Source: an uncultured Bacteroidia bacterium (GTDB taxonomy: Bacteria; Bacteroidota; Bacteroidia; Bacteroidales; CAJPTX01). Taken from it: a stretch of 64,000 bases of DNA. The notes beneath the pieces are model-generated. The model was not told the DNA's origin. It saw only the letters and a list, made by a program, of their open reading frames with translations, and did not search any database. The stretch spans positions 62,001-126,000 of the forward strand of contig CAMXWF010000002.1 in NCBI GenBank assembly GCA_947252645.1. The letters run 5' to 3'. Shown piece by piece: positions 50,344 to 59,464 of this stretch (its first letter is position 1; every line of letters starts with the position of its first letter). Both the position numbers and the translations under genes were made by a program.

Positions 50344-52455
50344 ATGAAGCAGCTGTGCGGGGTTTGGCTATTGCTAGGAGCTATGGGGATGTTGGTTTCT
50401 TGCCAGCAGCAGGGCAGCTATCCGGAGACGCGTAGGGATAGCACGGTAGACACCTACTTTGGGGTGGAGGTGCCCGATCCGTACCGTTGGCTGGAGTGCG
50501 ATACGGCGGCAGAGGTGCGTGCGTGGGTGAAGGCGCAGAATGCCGTCACAGAGGCCTACTTGGAAAAGATCCCCTACCGTCAGCAGCTGGCCAAGCGCAT
50601 CGGGCAGCTCTACGAGTACGATAGCGAGAGCGCACCGCAGAACACGGGCAAGTACTACCTTTACTACCGTAAGCCTGCGGGGGCCAACCAGGCCATACTC
50701 TACATCAAGGATAGCTTGTCGGGCGAGGGGCGGGTGCTGCTCGACCCCAATACGTTTATTTCGGATGGTACGCAGGCCTTGACGCTGGCGCGGCCTTCGC
50801 ACGATTCGCGCTATCTGGCCTACATGGTGGCCGATGGGGGCTCGGATTGGCAGACCATCTGCGTGCTTGATCTGCCCACGGGGGCCAAGCACCCAGACAC
50901 CCTCTCGTGGGTAAAGTTCTCCGATGTGGCCTGGCGGGGCGATGGCTTCTACTATAGCCGCTACGCCGAGCCTCGGGCGGCCGAGGCTCTGACGGGCAGA
51001 AACGAATACCAAAAGATATACTACCACAGGCTAGGCACGCCCCAGCAGGAGGATCGGCTCATCTTCCAAGACCTAGAGCACCCGCTGCGCAGCTACGTGG
51101 CCCAGGTGACCGAGGACGAGAAGTACCTCATCGTGTCGGAGACGGAGAGCACGAGCGGCTGCTCGCTCTATGTGAAGAATCTGGAGAAGGAGGGGGACTT
51201 CGTCCAGCTGACCACAGGGTATGACTACGATTACTCCGTGGTGGGGAATATTGGCGATGACCTCTATGTGCTGACGAACTACCGGGCTCCCAAGTATAAG
51301 CTGGTGCGCATCAACATGGATCGCACCGATATCGGGGCGTGGGAAGATGTTATCCCCGAGCAGAAGGATGTGCTGCTTCAGGCCACGCTGGTGGACGGCA
51401 AGCTGGCGGCTGAGCATATGCACGATGCGTCGAGCCTGCTGTCGATCTATGATCTCCGGGGGCAACTGCTCAAGGATGTCGACTTGGGCATCCTCGGCTC
51501 GTTGGGGGGGCTTTCAGCGCGCAACGATGCCCCAGAGCTCTTCTTCTCGCTAACCTCCTTCACCATGCCCGCCGTGGTGTATAGCTACGATGTTCGCCGG
51601 GACGAGAAGCAGGTGCTTTTTTCTCCAAAGTTCGATTTTGACTTCTCTAATTACGTGGTGGAGCAGGTGTTCTACCCCAGCACCAATGGGGTGACCGTTC
51701 CCATGTTCTTGGTGCATCGGAAAGATCTGAAGCTCAATGGCAAGAATCCCACGTTGCTCTATGGCTATGGCGGGTTCAACATCAGCCTGACGCCTAGTTT
51801 CAGCAGTGGCCGTTTGGCTTGGCTGGAGCAGGGAGGAATCTACGCCATGGCGTGCATACGCGGGGGCGGTGAGTACGGGGAGAAGTGGCATCGCTCAGGC
51901 ACCAAGCTCAACAAGCAGAATGTGTTTGATGACTTTATAGCTGCGGCCGAGTATCTGGTGGATAAGAAGTATACCAGCTCCAAGTATCTGGCGATCCAGG
52001 GTGGATCTAATGGTGGGCTGCTGATCGGGGCAGTGGTCAATCAGCGCCCAGGTCTGTTCGCTGTGGCTATCCCGCAAGTGGGGGTGATGGATATGCTGCG
52101 CTACCAGCATTTCACGATAGGCTGGGCTTGGGCGGATGACTATGGGACGAGCGATGAGGAGTTCCACTTCAAGAACCTGTATTCGTATTCGCCCTTGCAC
52201 AACATTGCGGCGGGGAGTAATTACCCGGCCATTCTCGTCACGACGGCCGATCACGATGATAGGGTGGTGCCCGCGCATTCCTTCAAGTACATTGCGACCC
52301 TCCAGGCCCAACAGCCGGGGGGTAAACCCAAGCTGATTCGGATAGAGACCCGTGCGGGCCATGGGAGCGGGAAGCCTACCCGCTTGGTGGTGGAGGAGCA
52401 GGCGGATATCTATAGTTTTATTTTCAAAAACATGGGATTGGCACCCAAGTTCTAA
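50344..52455 (+). CDS. Prolyl oligopeptidase family lipoprotein (S9A)
   Basis: This 703-residue serine peptidase cuts short proline-containing peptides. A lipoprotein signal with lipobox LVSC (Cys20) means it is exported and membrane-anchored rather than cytosolic. The N-terminal entry VPDPYRWLE and a seven-bladed propeller (about 70-420) are followed by the alpha/beta-hydrolase domain. That domain holds the nucleophile Ser in AIQGGSNGGLLIG (about 558), Asp in TTADHDDRVVPAH (about 642) and His in RAGHGSGKPT (about 678), all in place. It probably takes part in peptide use in the periplasm or at the outer membrane. It stands alone behind its own promoter. Confidence 0.93.
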   Translation: MKQLCGVWLLLGAMGMLVSCQQQGSYPETRRDSTVDTYFGVEVPDPYRWLECDTAAEVRAWVKAQNAVTEAYLEKIPYRQQLAKRIGQLYEYDSESAPQNTGKYYLYYRKPAGANQAILYIKDSLSGEGRVLLDPNTFISDGTQALTLARPSHDSRYLAYMVADGGSDWQTICVLDLPTGAKHPDTLSWVKFSDVAWRGDGFYYSRYAEPRAAEALTGRNEYQKIYYHRLGTPQQEDRLIFQDLEHPLRSYVAQVTEDEKYLIVSETESTSGCSLYVKNLEKEGDFVQLTTGYDYDYSVVGNIGDDLYVLTNYRAPKYKLVRINMDRTDIGAWEDVIPEQKDVLLQATLVDGKLAAEHMHDASSLLSIYDLRGQLLKDVDLGILGSLGGLSARNDAPELFFSLTSFTMPAVVYSYDVRRDEKQVLFSPKFDFDFSNYVVEQVFYPSTNGVTVPMFLVHRKDLKLNGKNPTLLYGYGGFNISLTPSFSSGRLAWLEQGGIYAMACIRGGGEYGEKWHRSGTKLNKQNVFDDFIAAAEYLVDKKYTSSKYLAIQGGSNGGLLIGAVVNQRPGLFAVAIPQVGVMDMLRYQHFTIGWAWADDYGTSDEEFHFKNLYSYSPLHNIAAGSNYPAILVTTADHDDRVVPAHSFKYIATLQAQQPGGKPKLIRIETRAGHGSGKPTRLVVEEQADIYSFIFKNMGLAPKF

Positions 52456-52569
52456 CACGATATTTGTCTGGCTCTTTGCGGGGATGCGCAGAGCGCTAGC
52501 GTGTGGACATTGGAGTAGTGAATGTAATAGAGCGATAACAAAGCTGTTTATCCACAAATAAGAAAGAAG

Positions 52570-54279
52570 ATGAGAGGATTGAAATTGTCGATGTTAGCAT
52601 TGCTTGCTGGACTCGTTGCGATGCTGGCGGGGTGCGATAACCCAGAGAAGATGAAGGATGTGCCGCAGGAGGCTCTTCCGAAGGTGAGTCCTAACCCTCT
52701 GACCCTTAGGGGTAGCACGGTGGACGGGAAAGTCACAGGCCAGTTTCCCCCGAAGTATTTCAACAAGGCAGCAACGCTTGAGCTGACCCCAGTGCTGGTT
52801 TATGGTGGTCAGGAGCTCAAGTTGCCCTCCCGGAAGTATCAGGGCGAGAAGGTGGCCGACAACAATCCTGTGGTCAGCTACGAGAATGGGGGGTCGTACT
52901 CTGTGGATTTCTCCTTCCCCTACGATCCAGCCATGATGCGCTCTGACCTGGAGCTTCGCCTGACGCTTTCCTATAAGGGTAAGGCTGTACCTTTCGATGA
53001 GGGAATCAAGTTGGCACCTGGCATCAACGTGACGCAGCTGCTGGTAGAGAACGTGGGTGAGCCATCGCTACTGCCCCATGGGCGTGGTGCGGATGAGGCC
53101 CTCAAGCAGGATGCGCAGATCAATTTTGCCATGCAGAAGTCTGAGATCCGCAAGGGTGAGCTGACGAACGATGACGTGGTGGCCCTCAAGCAGGTGCTGG
53201 CCTCGCTGTCGCAAGACGACAAGTTGGCGCTGACGAACATCGAGGTCAGGTCCTATGCTTCGCCTGATGGCCCGGTCGATTTGAACGACAAGCTCTCCCG
53301 GAGCCGTGGCACTGAGACGCAAAAGTGGCTGGGCAAGACGCTCAAGAGCAACAAGCAGGATGTCAACGTGGTGAACATCACCGAGAGCTCAACCGATTGG
53401 GACGGCTTCAAGAAGATGGTGCAGGAGAGCAGCATTGCCGATAAGGATCTGATTCTCCGCGTGCTGGATATGTATTCCGATCCCGATACCCGGAACAAGG
53501 AGATGCACAATCTTGGCAAGGTGTTCCAGGAGGTGGCGGAGAAGATTCTGCCTGAGCTGCGCCGCTCCAACATGCGGGCTAACCTAGTGCGCAAAGGCCT
53601 GACGGATGACGAGTTGAAGGCCATTGTGGATGCCAAGAATTTTGACCAGCTCTCCCTGACTGATGGCCTCTATGTGGCCACGCTCTATGATGATTTCATG
53701 GTGAAGGCGGCCATCTATGAGAACCTGATGGGGCGCTTTGAGGATGTACGTGCTGCCAATAACTTGGCCTACGTGTACCTGCGGCAGAACCGCCTGGCCG
53801 ATGTGCCGAAGGCTCTAGACAAGGCCGCTGCACTCGATCCGGAAAACCCGGCTGTGCTGAACAACCAGGGTGTGCTGGCGCTCATGCAGGGCAATAACGA
53901 TGAGGCCGAGCGTCTCTTTACCCGTGCTACGGCGGCAGGTCCAGAGGTCAAGGCCAATCTGGGCGTGATTGCCATCATGAAGGGCAACTATAGCCAGGCA
54001 GTGGACTACCTGGCGGGTACAGGCATCTTCAACCAGGGGCTGGCCAACCTGCTCAACAACAACCTCGATGCCGCCAAGAATATCTTCTCCAAGCTTTCCA
54101 GCGGTAAGGCCGCCTATGGCATGGCCATTATCGGAGCCCGCAATGGCGATGAGAAGATGATAGCCGATAACCTTCGGGAGGCCTTCAGCCGTGACTCCTC
54201 GCTCAAGGAGTGGGCCCAGAAGGATGTTGAGTTCATCCGCTTTGCCCAGAGTGAGCTGGTGAATGCGCTCCTGAAGTAA
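52570..54279 (+). CDS. Lipoprotein with OmpA-like and TPR regions
   Basis: This 569-residue lipoprotein has lipobox MLAGC with Cys22. Residues 40-165 are beta-rich with no recognised family. Residues 180-270 include VRSYASPDGPVDLNDKLSRS, close to the OmpA-like peptidoglycan-binding fold, where ASPDG and the LSxxRA-like helix are typical. From about 390 to 520 several tetratricopeptide-like helices follow (AANNLAYVYLRQNRLADVPK, then NQGVLALMQGNNDEAERLFT). I infer a cell-wall-bound scaffold on the periplasmic side of the outer membrane. A strong terminator lies 20 bp after the stop. Confidence 0.8.
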   Translation: MRGLKLSMLALLAGLVAMLAGCDNPEKMKDVPQEALPKVSPNPLTLRGSTVDGKVTGQFPPKYFNKAATLELTPVLVYGGQELKLPSRKYQGEKVADNNPVVSYENGGSYSVDFSFPYDPAMMRSDLELRLTLSYKGKAVPFDEGIKLAPGINVTQLLVENVGEPSLLPHGRGADEALKQDAQINFAMQKSEIRKGELTNDDVVALKQVLASLSQDDKLALTNIEVRSYASPDGPVDLNDKLSRSRGTETQKWLGKTLKSNKQDVNVVNITESSTDWDGFKKMVQESSIADKDLILRVLDMYSDPDTRNKEMHNLGKVFQEVAEKILPELRRSNMRANLVRKGLTDDELKAIVDAKNFDQLSLTDGLYVATLYDDFMVKAAIYENLMGRFEDVRAANNLAYVYLRQNRLADVPKALDKAAALDPENPAVLNNQGVLALMQGNNDEAERLFTRATAAGPEVKANLGVIAIMKGNYSQAVDYLAGTGIFNQGLANLLNNNLDAAKNIFSKLSSGKAAYGMAIIGARNGDEKMIADNLREAFSRDSSLKEWAQKDVEFIRFAQSELVNALLK

Positions 54280-54299
54280 CGCCAATATCCTCGATTTTG

Positions 54300-54329
54300 A
54301 AGCCTACCCGAAAGGGTAGGCTTTTTTTT
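54300..54329 (+). terminator. Rho-independent terminator
   Basis: AAGCCTACCC-GAAA-GGGTAGGCTT (54300-54323) followed by T-run to 54329. A textbook GNRA-loop terminator. Confidence 0.95.
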
Positions 54330-54362
54330 GCGCATAAGACGCTTGGTCTAGAGAATATTTTG

Positions 54363-54370
54363 TATATTCG
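54363..54370 (+). promoter_or_regulatory. -7-like promoter box for the small lipoprotein at 54417
   Basis: TATATTCG, one mismatch to TAnnTTTG, 46 bp before the start, with TTGG near the -33 position. Confidence 0.45.
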
Positions 54371-54416
54371 TCCAGTGCAACAGCGCAACATGTTCAACCA
54401 TTAAAGCTGTAACATT

Positions 54417-54926
54417 ATGATACTGAAAGAGTTTCTTTTGTGTACTGCTATTCTGGTGCTCTCAGTTGCGAGTTATGGTTGCAACAAGGGGAGTGCAGTT
54501 CAGCAAGAGGAGCAGCAGGCCGTTGAGCAACTTCAGGGGCAACCAGATCCGGTCTATAACCACGAGACAATAGCCCAGGCTGGTGTGACCGAGCCAACTG
54601 AGCAGCTTCTCTTGAATTTGATTGTTGCCGCTTCTAATTCCTTGCGTACTATCAATGCTAGTGGAGCGGGAGTAGAGTATGAGGCAATGTTTACGATTGC
54701 ACAGCCCGATAATGCTACCCCTTTGGACAATTGCTTGATGGTTTTCCCCAAGGAGTCACCTGACAGTAGCCAGGAGGAGGAAGCCAAGGAGAGCTGTCGT
54801 GCGTGCGGTTTGGTCGAGGGTTCCGACTGCGTGAAGAAGGTGATAGCCAAATTCCGTGCATCGGATGATGGGAAGCTGGAAGTTTCGGTGCGCCTGGATG
54901 GCGATTGCGTTGTAGTGGAGTATTAA
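54417..54926 (+). CDS. Lipoprotein of unknown function
   Basis: This 169-residue protein has a lipoprotein signal peptide (TAILVLSVASYGC, Cys22) and a Gln/Glu-rich linker (QQEEQQAVEQLQGQ). A compact C-terminal domain with four further cysteines follows (DNCLM, ESCRACGL, SDCVKK, GDCVVVEY), which could form disulphides in the periplasm. No family was recognised. It is a single gene between a terminator and the tRNA-Asn promoter. Composition is somewhat more AT-rich than its neighbours, so recent acquisition is possible. Confidence 0.7.
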   Translation: MILKEFLLCTAILVLSVASYGCNKGSAVQQEEQQAVEQLQGQPDPVYNHETIAQAGVTEPTEQLLLNLIVAASNSLRTINASGAGVEYEAMFTIAQPDNATPLDNCLMVFPKESPDSSQEEEAKESCRACGLVEGSDCVKKVIAKFRASDDGKLEVSVRLDGDCVVVEY

Positions 54927-55052
54927 TCTAGTGTACAGGTGCTGTTGCGCTATGGTGAGGCTCGCAAAGGCTTCACCATATTCTTGAGCTGATATGTAGG
55001 AGTCTAGCGCTTCGATATATCTTGCTTGTCCATCCAAGAGAAGCGTTTCAGG

Positions 55053-55084
55053 TTTGGTGGGGAGAGGAGAAATGGCTACCTTTG
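55053..55084 (+). promoter_or_regulatory. Promoter of tRNA-Asn
   Basis: TTTG -33 box (55053-55056), 20-bp spacer, TACCTTTG -7 box (55077-55084): a full Bacteroidota consensus. Start of transcription is expected about 25 bp before the tRNA. Confidence 0.8.
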
Positions 55085-55116
55085 CGCTTGCATTTCGGAC
55101 GGCACTGTGGTCTAAT

Positions 55117-55190
55117 TCCTCATTAGCTCAGTTGGTTAGAGCATCTGACTGTTAATCAGAGGGTCCTTGGTTCAAGTCCAAGATGAGGAG
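55117..55190 (+). tRNA. tRNA-Asn (GTT)
   Basis: Folds into a full cloverleaf: acceptor TCCTCAT / ATGAGGA, D-arm with AGCTCAGTTGGTTAGAGC, anticodon stem TCTGA / TCAGA with loop CTGTTAA (anticodon GTT), T-arm with GGTTCAAGTCC, and G discriminator. The CCA end is not encoded. Confidence 0.95.
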
Positions 55191-55286
55191 CAGCTCATAG
55201 CAGGTTTTCACGGTGTTGAGTGCGTAGGGGTAGCGGGATGCTACCCCTTTTTGTTTCACAGTGGTGCCTTGTGCCCTAGCAAGAAG

Positions 55287-56387
55287 ATGTACCTTAGGCG
55301 CCTTGTATGCCAGAGCTTTCGTAGCTATCCCGTACTCGAGGTCTCGTTTGCGCCCGGCATCAATGCTATCTACGGAGGCAACGGGACTGGGAAGACCAAC
55401 GTGGTAGATGCCATCATGTACTTGAGCTTGGCCAAGTCGGCCCGTGGGCTACCCGATGCGAGCTCGGTGCAACATGAAGCCCAGGGATTTGCGCTGCACG
55501 GGGAGTTTGATGCCGAGCCTCCATTTACGGTGACTGTGAGCTATGATGCCAGCTCGGGCAAGCAACTTAAGCTTGACGATCAGCCCTACAGCCGTATTTC
55601 TGCCCATGTGGGTTGTGTGCCTGCCATTCCGCTGTACCCCGCTGACATCGAGCTTATCTGGGATGGGGGCGAGTTGCGTAGGCGCTTTCTGAATATTGGT
55701 ATTGCGCAGTACGATGGGGACTACCTCCAGACCCTCTTGAGCTATAATAATCTGCTTGCCCAGCGCAATGCCTTTCTCAAGACCCCCCAGCGCTACGACA
55801 CGCAGCTTTTGTGTACCTATGACCAGCAGCTGCAAATGCCTGCGCAGGTGCTCTACCAGGCGCGACGTGAGTTTTGCGAAGCCTTGCAGCCCCTATTCCA
55901 GGAGATTTACGAGGCGCTCTCAGATGGTCGGGAGCAGGTGGAGGTGCAGTATATGAGCCAGCTGGGTAGTGGGGACTACTTGCTGCAGATGGCAGGGGCG
56001 CGTGAGAAGGATTGGCAGGTGCAGTATACCACGTTTGGCGTACACCGCGATCGTCTTCTGCTCAGTATGGGCGGTTATCCCATCCGTCGGGACGGTTCAC
56101 AGGGGCAGCAGAAAAGCCTGATAGTGGCACTGCGGTTGGCGCAGTGTAGACTCCTTGCCCAGCGTAGTACCGTGCATCCTCTGCTGCTTTTGGACGACGT
56201 ATTTGAGCATCTTGACGCGGGGCGGAGTGAACGCCTGATCGCCGTTCTTGCCCGTTGTGAGCTTGGCCAGATATTTGTCACGGGCACCGATGAGGAGTTG
56301 CTTACTAAGTTGGTGCGCAGCCAGTCCACGCGCAGCGCCCTGTTCAAGGCGGAGCACCAAGCGCTGTTGCAAGTACCAATCAATTGA
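55287..56387 (+). CDS. recF: DNA replication and repair protein RecF
   Basis: This 366-residue SMC-like ATPase helps load RecA at gaps via RecOR. The Walker A motif AIYGGNGTGKTNVVDAIMYL lies at about residues 27-46. Middle segments characteristic of RecF include IELIWDGGELRRRFLN (about 118-133). The ABC signature region RDGSQGQQKSLIVALRLAQC is at about 270-289, and Walker B LLLLDDVFEHLDAGR at about 301-315. The frame is open upstream into the tRNA-Asn gene, so the start was set to ATG 55287, which begins MYLRRLVCQSFRSY as in homologues. Its TGA overlaps the start of the DUF721 gene. Confidence 0.95.
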   Translation: MYLRRLVCQSFRSYPVLEVSFAPGINAIYGGNGTGKTNVVDAIMYLSLAKSARGLPDASSVQHEAQGFALHGEFDAEPPFTVTVSYDASSGKQLKLDDQPYSRISAHVGCVPAIPLYPADIELIWDGGELRRRFLNIGIAQYDGDYLQTLLSYNNLLAQRNAFLKTPQRYDTQLLCTYDQQLQMPAQVLYQARREFCEALQPLFQEIYEALSDGREQVEVQYMSQLGSGDYLLQMAGAREKDWQVQYTTFGVHRDRLLLSMGGYPIRRDGSQGQQKSLIVALRLAQCRLLAQRSTVHPLLLLDDVFEHLDAGRSERLIAVLARCELGQIFVTGTDEELLTKLVRSQSTRSALFKAEHQALLQVPIN

Positions 56388-56713
56388 TGGATATTTTTGA
56401 TTTGCCGCAGGGGTTTGTCAAGTCGCACCGAGCGCCTCGTTCGCTGGCCGAGCTGATGCGCAGCGTACTTTTGCACGACCCAGAGGCCCGTGATAGGGTG
56501 CTGGGGGCCTACATGGCCAAGGTTTGGCGCGAACATGCCCCGCAGTATATTGTTGCGCATACGGGTGAGGTTACCTATGCCAAAGGCCGTTGCACAATTC
56601 GGATTACTAATGGGGCCTTGCGTACAAACCTCTGCATGGAGCAGGCCAGGATGCTTGACTACCTCAATGACTTGCTTGGAGGACAATACGTACGGGTGCT
56701 TATTTTTGCTTAG
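56387..56713 (+). CDS. DUF721 / DciA-like protein
   Basis: This 108-residue cytosolic protein is of the DUF721 family, related to DciA, which helps place the replicative helicase on DNA in bacteria lacking DnaC. Recognisable parts are the early helix SLAELMRSVL, the central WREHAPQYIVAHTGEV and KGRCTIRITNGALRTNLCME, and the end LNDLLGGQYVRVLIF. These match the DUF721 core fold. It starts within the recF stop (TGATG), a typical pairing. The helicase-loading role is inferred from family knowledge; the usual long C-terminal extension of DciA is absent. Confidence 0.82.
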   Translation: MDIFDLPQGFVKSHRAPRSLAELMRSVLLHDPEARDRVLGAYMAKVWREHAPQYIVAHTGEVTYAKGRCTIRITNGALRTNLCMEQARMLDYLNDLLGGQYVRVLIFA

Positions 56714-56715
56714 CT

Positions 56716-57768
56716 ATGGATGGAGTGGAAGCGGTGTTGACTTCGGAGCGTTTGCAGGCTCTGCAGGCGTTGATAGGGCGGGCGCAGTGCGTTGCGGTTA
56801 TTGCGCACGCACGGCCTGATGGAGATGCCATGGGGAGCATGCTGGCCCTCGCGCTGCTGCTTGAGGCGCAGGGCAAGCAGGTGGTGCGCATCGCGCCGAC
56901 ACCAGTGCCGGCGTTCCTGGGCGGCATGGCCGGTAGCGACCAGGTAATTGTGGCCTCTAAACAGCAATATCTGGCCAAGAAGGGCATAGGGGAGTCGCAG
57001 CTAATAGTCCATGTGGACCATAGTGCCATCAGCCGGATCGACCCCTATTTGGCTGATGTAGTTGCCTGTAGTGGGAAAGCGAAGGTGGCTATAGACCATC
57101 ACCTGGCCCCCACCGATGAGTTTGATCTTCTTTTCTCCTATCCATCTGCGAGTAGCACCTGCGAGTTACTCTACGAGATTGTTGTGCGGCTGTGGGGGCC
57201 AAGCTGCATCACGCCCGAGGTGGCCCATGCCATCTATTTGGGGCTGATGACCGATACTGGCTCTTTCAGCTACTCTTGCTCGCGCGGACGCACCTTTGAG
57301 GTCGCAGGTCACCTTGTGGACGCTGGGGCCGATGTGCCCGCTATTCAGAATGAGGTCTACCGGCAGTATAGCAAGGATCGCCTGCGCATGTATGGGGTGG
57401 CCTTGGCTGAGCATTTAGAGTTCATTGCCGACGACCGGGCTGCCGTCATAGCGCTAGACCATGACTTCCTACAGGCGTACAACAACCAGCCTGGCGACAC
57501 CGAGGGGCTGGTGAACGAGCCGCTGACTGTGGCCTCGGTTTGCATATCTGCGCTGATTACCGAGAAGCGCAACGGCACGGTGCGCATCTCCTTGCGGGCT
57601 AAGGGTAACGCCGTGGTCAATACGCTGGCCGCGCGCTACTTCAACGGTGGAGGCCATCCACAGGCTTCGGGAGGCACTATGGCATCGTCTATTGAGGCAG
57701 CTAGGGACCGCGTAGTGGAGGTCATAGAGGCGGCCATCGCGAGCGGGGAGTGCTTCCTCAACAGCTAG
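56716..57768 (+). CDS. nrnA: DHH-family phosphoesterase (NrnA-like oligoribonuclease / pAp phosphatase)
   Basis: This 350-residue cytosolic enzyme degrades short oligoribonucleotides and 3',5'-pAp and may also act on cyclic dinucleotide breakdown products. The DHH domain shows HARPDGDAMGS (about 33-43), HVDHSAIS (about 96), the name motif AIDHHLAP (about 125) and MTDTGSFSY (about 178). The C-terminal DHHA1 domain has VRISLRAKGNAVVN and FNGGGHPQASGG (about 310-321). All metal ligands seem present. It lies 2 bp after the DUF721 gene and just before the promoter of initiator tRNA. Confidence 0.92.
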   Translation: MDGVEAVLTSERLQALQALIGRAQCVAVIAHARPDGDAMGSMLALALLLEAQGKQVVRIAPTPVPAFLGGMAGSDQVIVASKQQYLAKKGIGESQLIVHVDHSAISRIDPYLADVVACSGKAKVAIDHHLAPTDEFDLLFSYPSASSTCELLYEIVVRLWGPSCITPEVAHAIYLGLMTDTGSFSYSCSRGRTFEVAGHLVDAGADVPAIQNEVYRQYSKDRLRMYGVALAEHLEFIADDRAAVIALDHDFLQAYNNQPGDTEGLVNEPLTVASVCISALITEKRNGTVRISLRAKGNAVVNTLAARYFNGGGHPQASGGTMASSIEAARDRVVEVIEAAIASGECFLNS

Positions 57769-57806
57769 CCCCTCTGTGCTAGAATAGGGGCAGGGTTGCG
57801 GCACTA

Positions 57807-57837
57807 TTTGCAGGTTAGCAGAAAAGTCGTACCTTTG
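57807..57837 (+). promoter_or_regulatory. Promoter of initiator tRNA-Met
   Basis: TTTG (57807-57810), 19-bp spacer, TACCTTTG (57830-57837), a complete Bacteroidota promoter about 39 bp before the tRNA. Confidence 0.8.
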
Positions 57838-57875
57838 CAGTTGGAGATCGGCGGAATGCTGGTGTCCAGTTGGAT

Positions 57876-57948
57876 TGCGGGGTAGAGCAGTTGGTAGCTC
57901 GTTGGGCTCATAACCCAGAGGTCACAGGTTCGAATCCTGTCCCCGCTA
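57876..57948 (+). tRNA. Initiator tRNA-Met (CAT)
   Basis: Cloverleaf with acceptor TGCGGGG / CCCCGCT, anticodon loop CTCATAA (CAT) and T-arm ACAGG-TTCGAAT-CCTGT. The unpaired 1:72 position (T:T) and the GGG/CCC pairs of the anticodon stem are initiator features, so this is tRNA-fMet rather than elongator tRNA-Met. CCA is not encoded. Confidence 0.92.
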
Positions 57949-57959
57949 CTCATGGTGGT

Positions 57960-58005
57960 GAGAAGGGCGGAGGTGTCGTTTAGGCATCTCCGCCCTTCTC
58001 CTTTT
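57960..58005 (+). terminator. Rho-independent terminator after tRNA-fMet
   Basis: A 16-bp arm at 57960-57975 (GAGAAGGGCGGAGGTG) pairs with 57985-58000 with one G-T pair, followed by CTTTT. It starts 12 bp after the tRNA. Confidence 0.85.
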
Positions 58006-58717
58006 CGGGAGTTGTGCGCCGCTGCTTCTTGCGCTTTGATGCTCCCTTTGGCTCTTTGGGCGTATGGCCTAGTGGACGATTGGTTGGGCAAGTGCCCTGC
58101 GCAATGCGCATTGCGAAATTAGCAGGTAGGCGAGTGCTGGCTCATCTATGCCTCTGTGCCTGCGCTGGCTTCATCTTGGATTGGGTGGCACGCTCGCCGA
58201 GACGTGCTACAAACGTTTCCCACAAATGTTGCTCTGTAGCAGTTTCGCTCGGGGACGGCTAAACCTTCGTACTTCCTGGAAGGGATATCGCGATGCCCAG
58301 GGCGATGTGGGATGCTAGAGGTAGAAGCTGCGGCTATTGGGCTTCCTGTGGTATGGCAACTAGGTAGTAGGGTACAGGGGACACGGCGGAGTAGGAAGTA
58401 TGCTCCGTTTGGTTAATTGAAGCAGTGCGCATTGCTGCGCTGTGCACCAGCAGTCCGTTTTACGAGCTCGTGCCTTTCCCTGGCCTTCTGTGGGCATGAT
58501 ACGCTTTCCAGATAGAGACATATGCACCTGGCTTGCATTGCCTGGGCGCCAATAGACTTTCCCGATTGCCAGGTTGTGGGCGTCGACAGGTCTCTGTGCC
58601 ACTTGGCGGGTTAGCCGTCAGCCCAAGGGGGTAGTGAGGCTACGTTGGGGTGTTAGTTAGACCCCGTACCGTCAAGGGGTGCTCACGTTGTTTTCTTGCG
58701 GCTTTAAGAAAGCACAA
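58006..58717. other. Intergenic region without a recognisable gene
   Basis: Over 700 bp between two terminators facing each other. Short reading frames exist on both strands (for example 58360-58602 minus, 80 codons), but none has a start context, domain or composition that looks coding. No repeat or RNA structure was recognised. Confidence 0.55.
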
Positions 58718-58744
58718 GGGGCTGTCGCTGTAAGCAACAGCCCC
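58718..58744 (-). terminator. Rho-independent terminator, minus strand
   Basis: GGGGCTGT (58718-58725) pairs with ACAGCCCC (58737-58744). On the minus strand it is followed by TTGTGCTTTCTT. It ends the transcript of the barrel protein gene 58 bp upstream. Confidence 0.75.
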
Positions 58745-58801
58745 ACATATTTCGCAGCTGGCACTTTGCCGAGCATTCAGGGTCTCTAGCAATGCCTTGC
58801 G

Positions 58802-59455
58802 CTACTCGGCAGAGGCCTCAGGGTCACGCAGGGGAATGGGCACCCCCACTACCACACCCCCAGTCAGTGCGCCCTGCGGCATGTTGCGTAGGTTGGCGTA
58901 GGCCCCGAGCGAGAGGTGGCGCAGCACACGGTAGCTGTACGAAAGTTCTACCGCACCGGTGAAAGCGTAGCCGGCATAGAACACTGCATTGAAATGCTTT
59001 CCGAGACCGTCCTTATCCTGCCAGCGCTGGTGGACGCTAAAGCATACCATGCCACCGTCCACGCGCAGCAGCAGCAGATGCCGCGTATGGGGCCACTTTA
59101 TAGCCAACGGGGCAAACACCATGCCCACGGAGTAGCTCCTGGCCGAGATATTGTAGCTCGCAAGCCCATCCATGCCAGTGGCATCACCGAGCTGAGGTCG
59201 CCGATTATCCCCCCAATCTAAAGAGATAAAGCTATGCTTGCTCTGGGCTAGGCCGTGGACGTCGAAACGTGCATAGCTACCCAAGTAGGGCAGGTACATC
59301 CAATCTAAGCCCAGGCCCCCGTGCATGGCCCAATGCGTCAGCTCCATCTCTCCGGCACCCACGTTGAGGTTAACCGATACCCGTTGCTGTGCGAACCCAT
59401 GCGCAGCGGCACACAGCAGGAATACCACCAGTAAGAACCATCTAGTACTTCTCAT
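58802..59455 (-). CDS. Small outer-membrane beta-barrel protein
   Basis: This 217-residue protein has a signal peptide at about residues 1-22 (WFLLVVFLLCAAAHGFAQQ). The rest alternates hydrophobic and polar residues in about eight to ten strands rich in Gly, Tyr and Trp (SVNLNVGAGEMELTHWAMHG, later YAGYAFTGAVELSYSYRVLR). That is the pattern of a small barrel. No family was recognised, and the C-terminal residue is not the aromatic expected for a classic barrel end. It follows a large lipoprotein gene by 9 bp, so both are probably cotranscribed and act at the cell surface. The function is unknown. Confidence 0.68.
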   Translation of the reverse strand: MRSTRWFLLVVFLLCAAAHGFAQQRVSVNLNVGAGEMELTHWAMHGGLGLDWMYLPYLGSYARFDVHGLAQSKHSFISLDWGDNRRPQLGDATGMDGLASYNISARSYSVGMVFAPLAIKWPHTRHLLLLRVDGGMVCFSVHQRWQDKDGLGKHFNAVFYAGYAFTGAVELSYSYRVLRHLSLGAYANLRNMPQGALTGGVVVGVPIPLRDPEASAE

Positions 59456-59464
59456 GGGATTACG

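Noticed and set aside
57804..58091. 95-codon minus-strand frame with a GDRIRTCDLWVMSPTSYQLL segment
   Set aside because: It is the antisense of the initiator tRNA gene, a well-known source of false proteins.
58360..58602. 80-codon minus-strand frame
   Set aside because: No domain, promoter or ribosome site; isolated in non-coding DNA between terminators.
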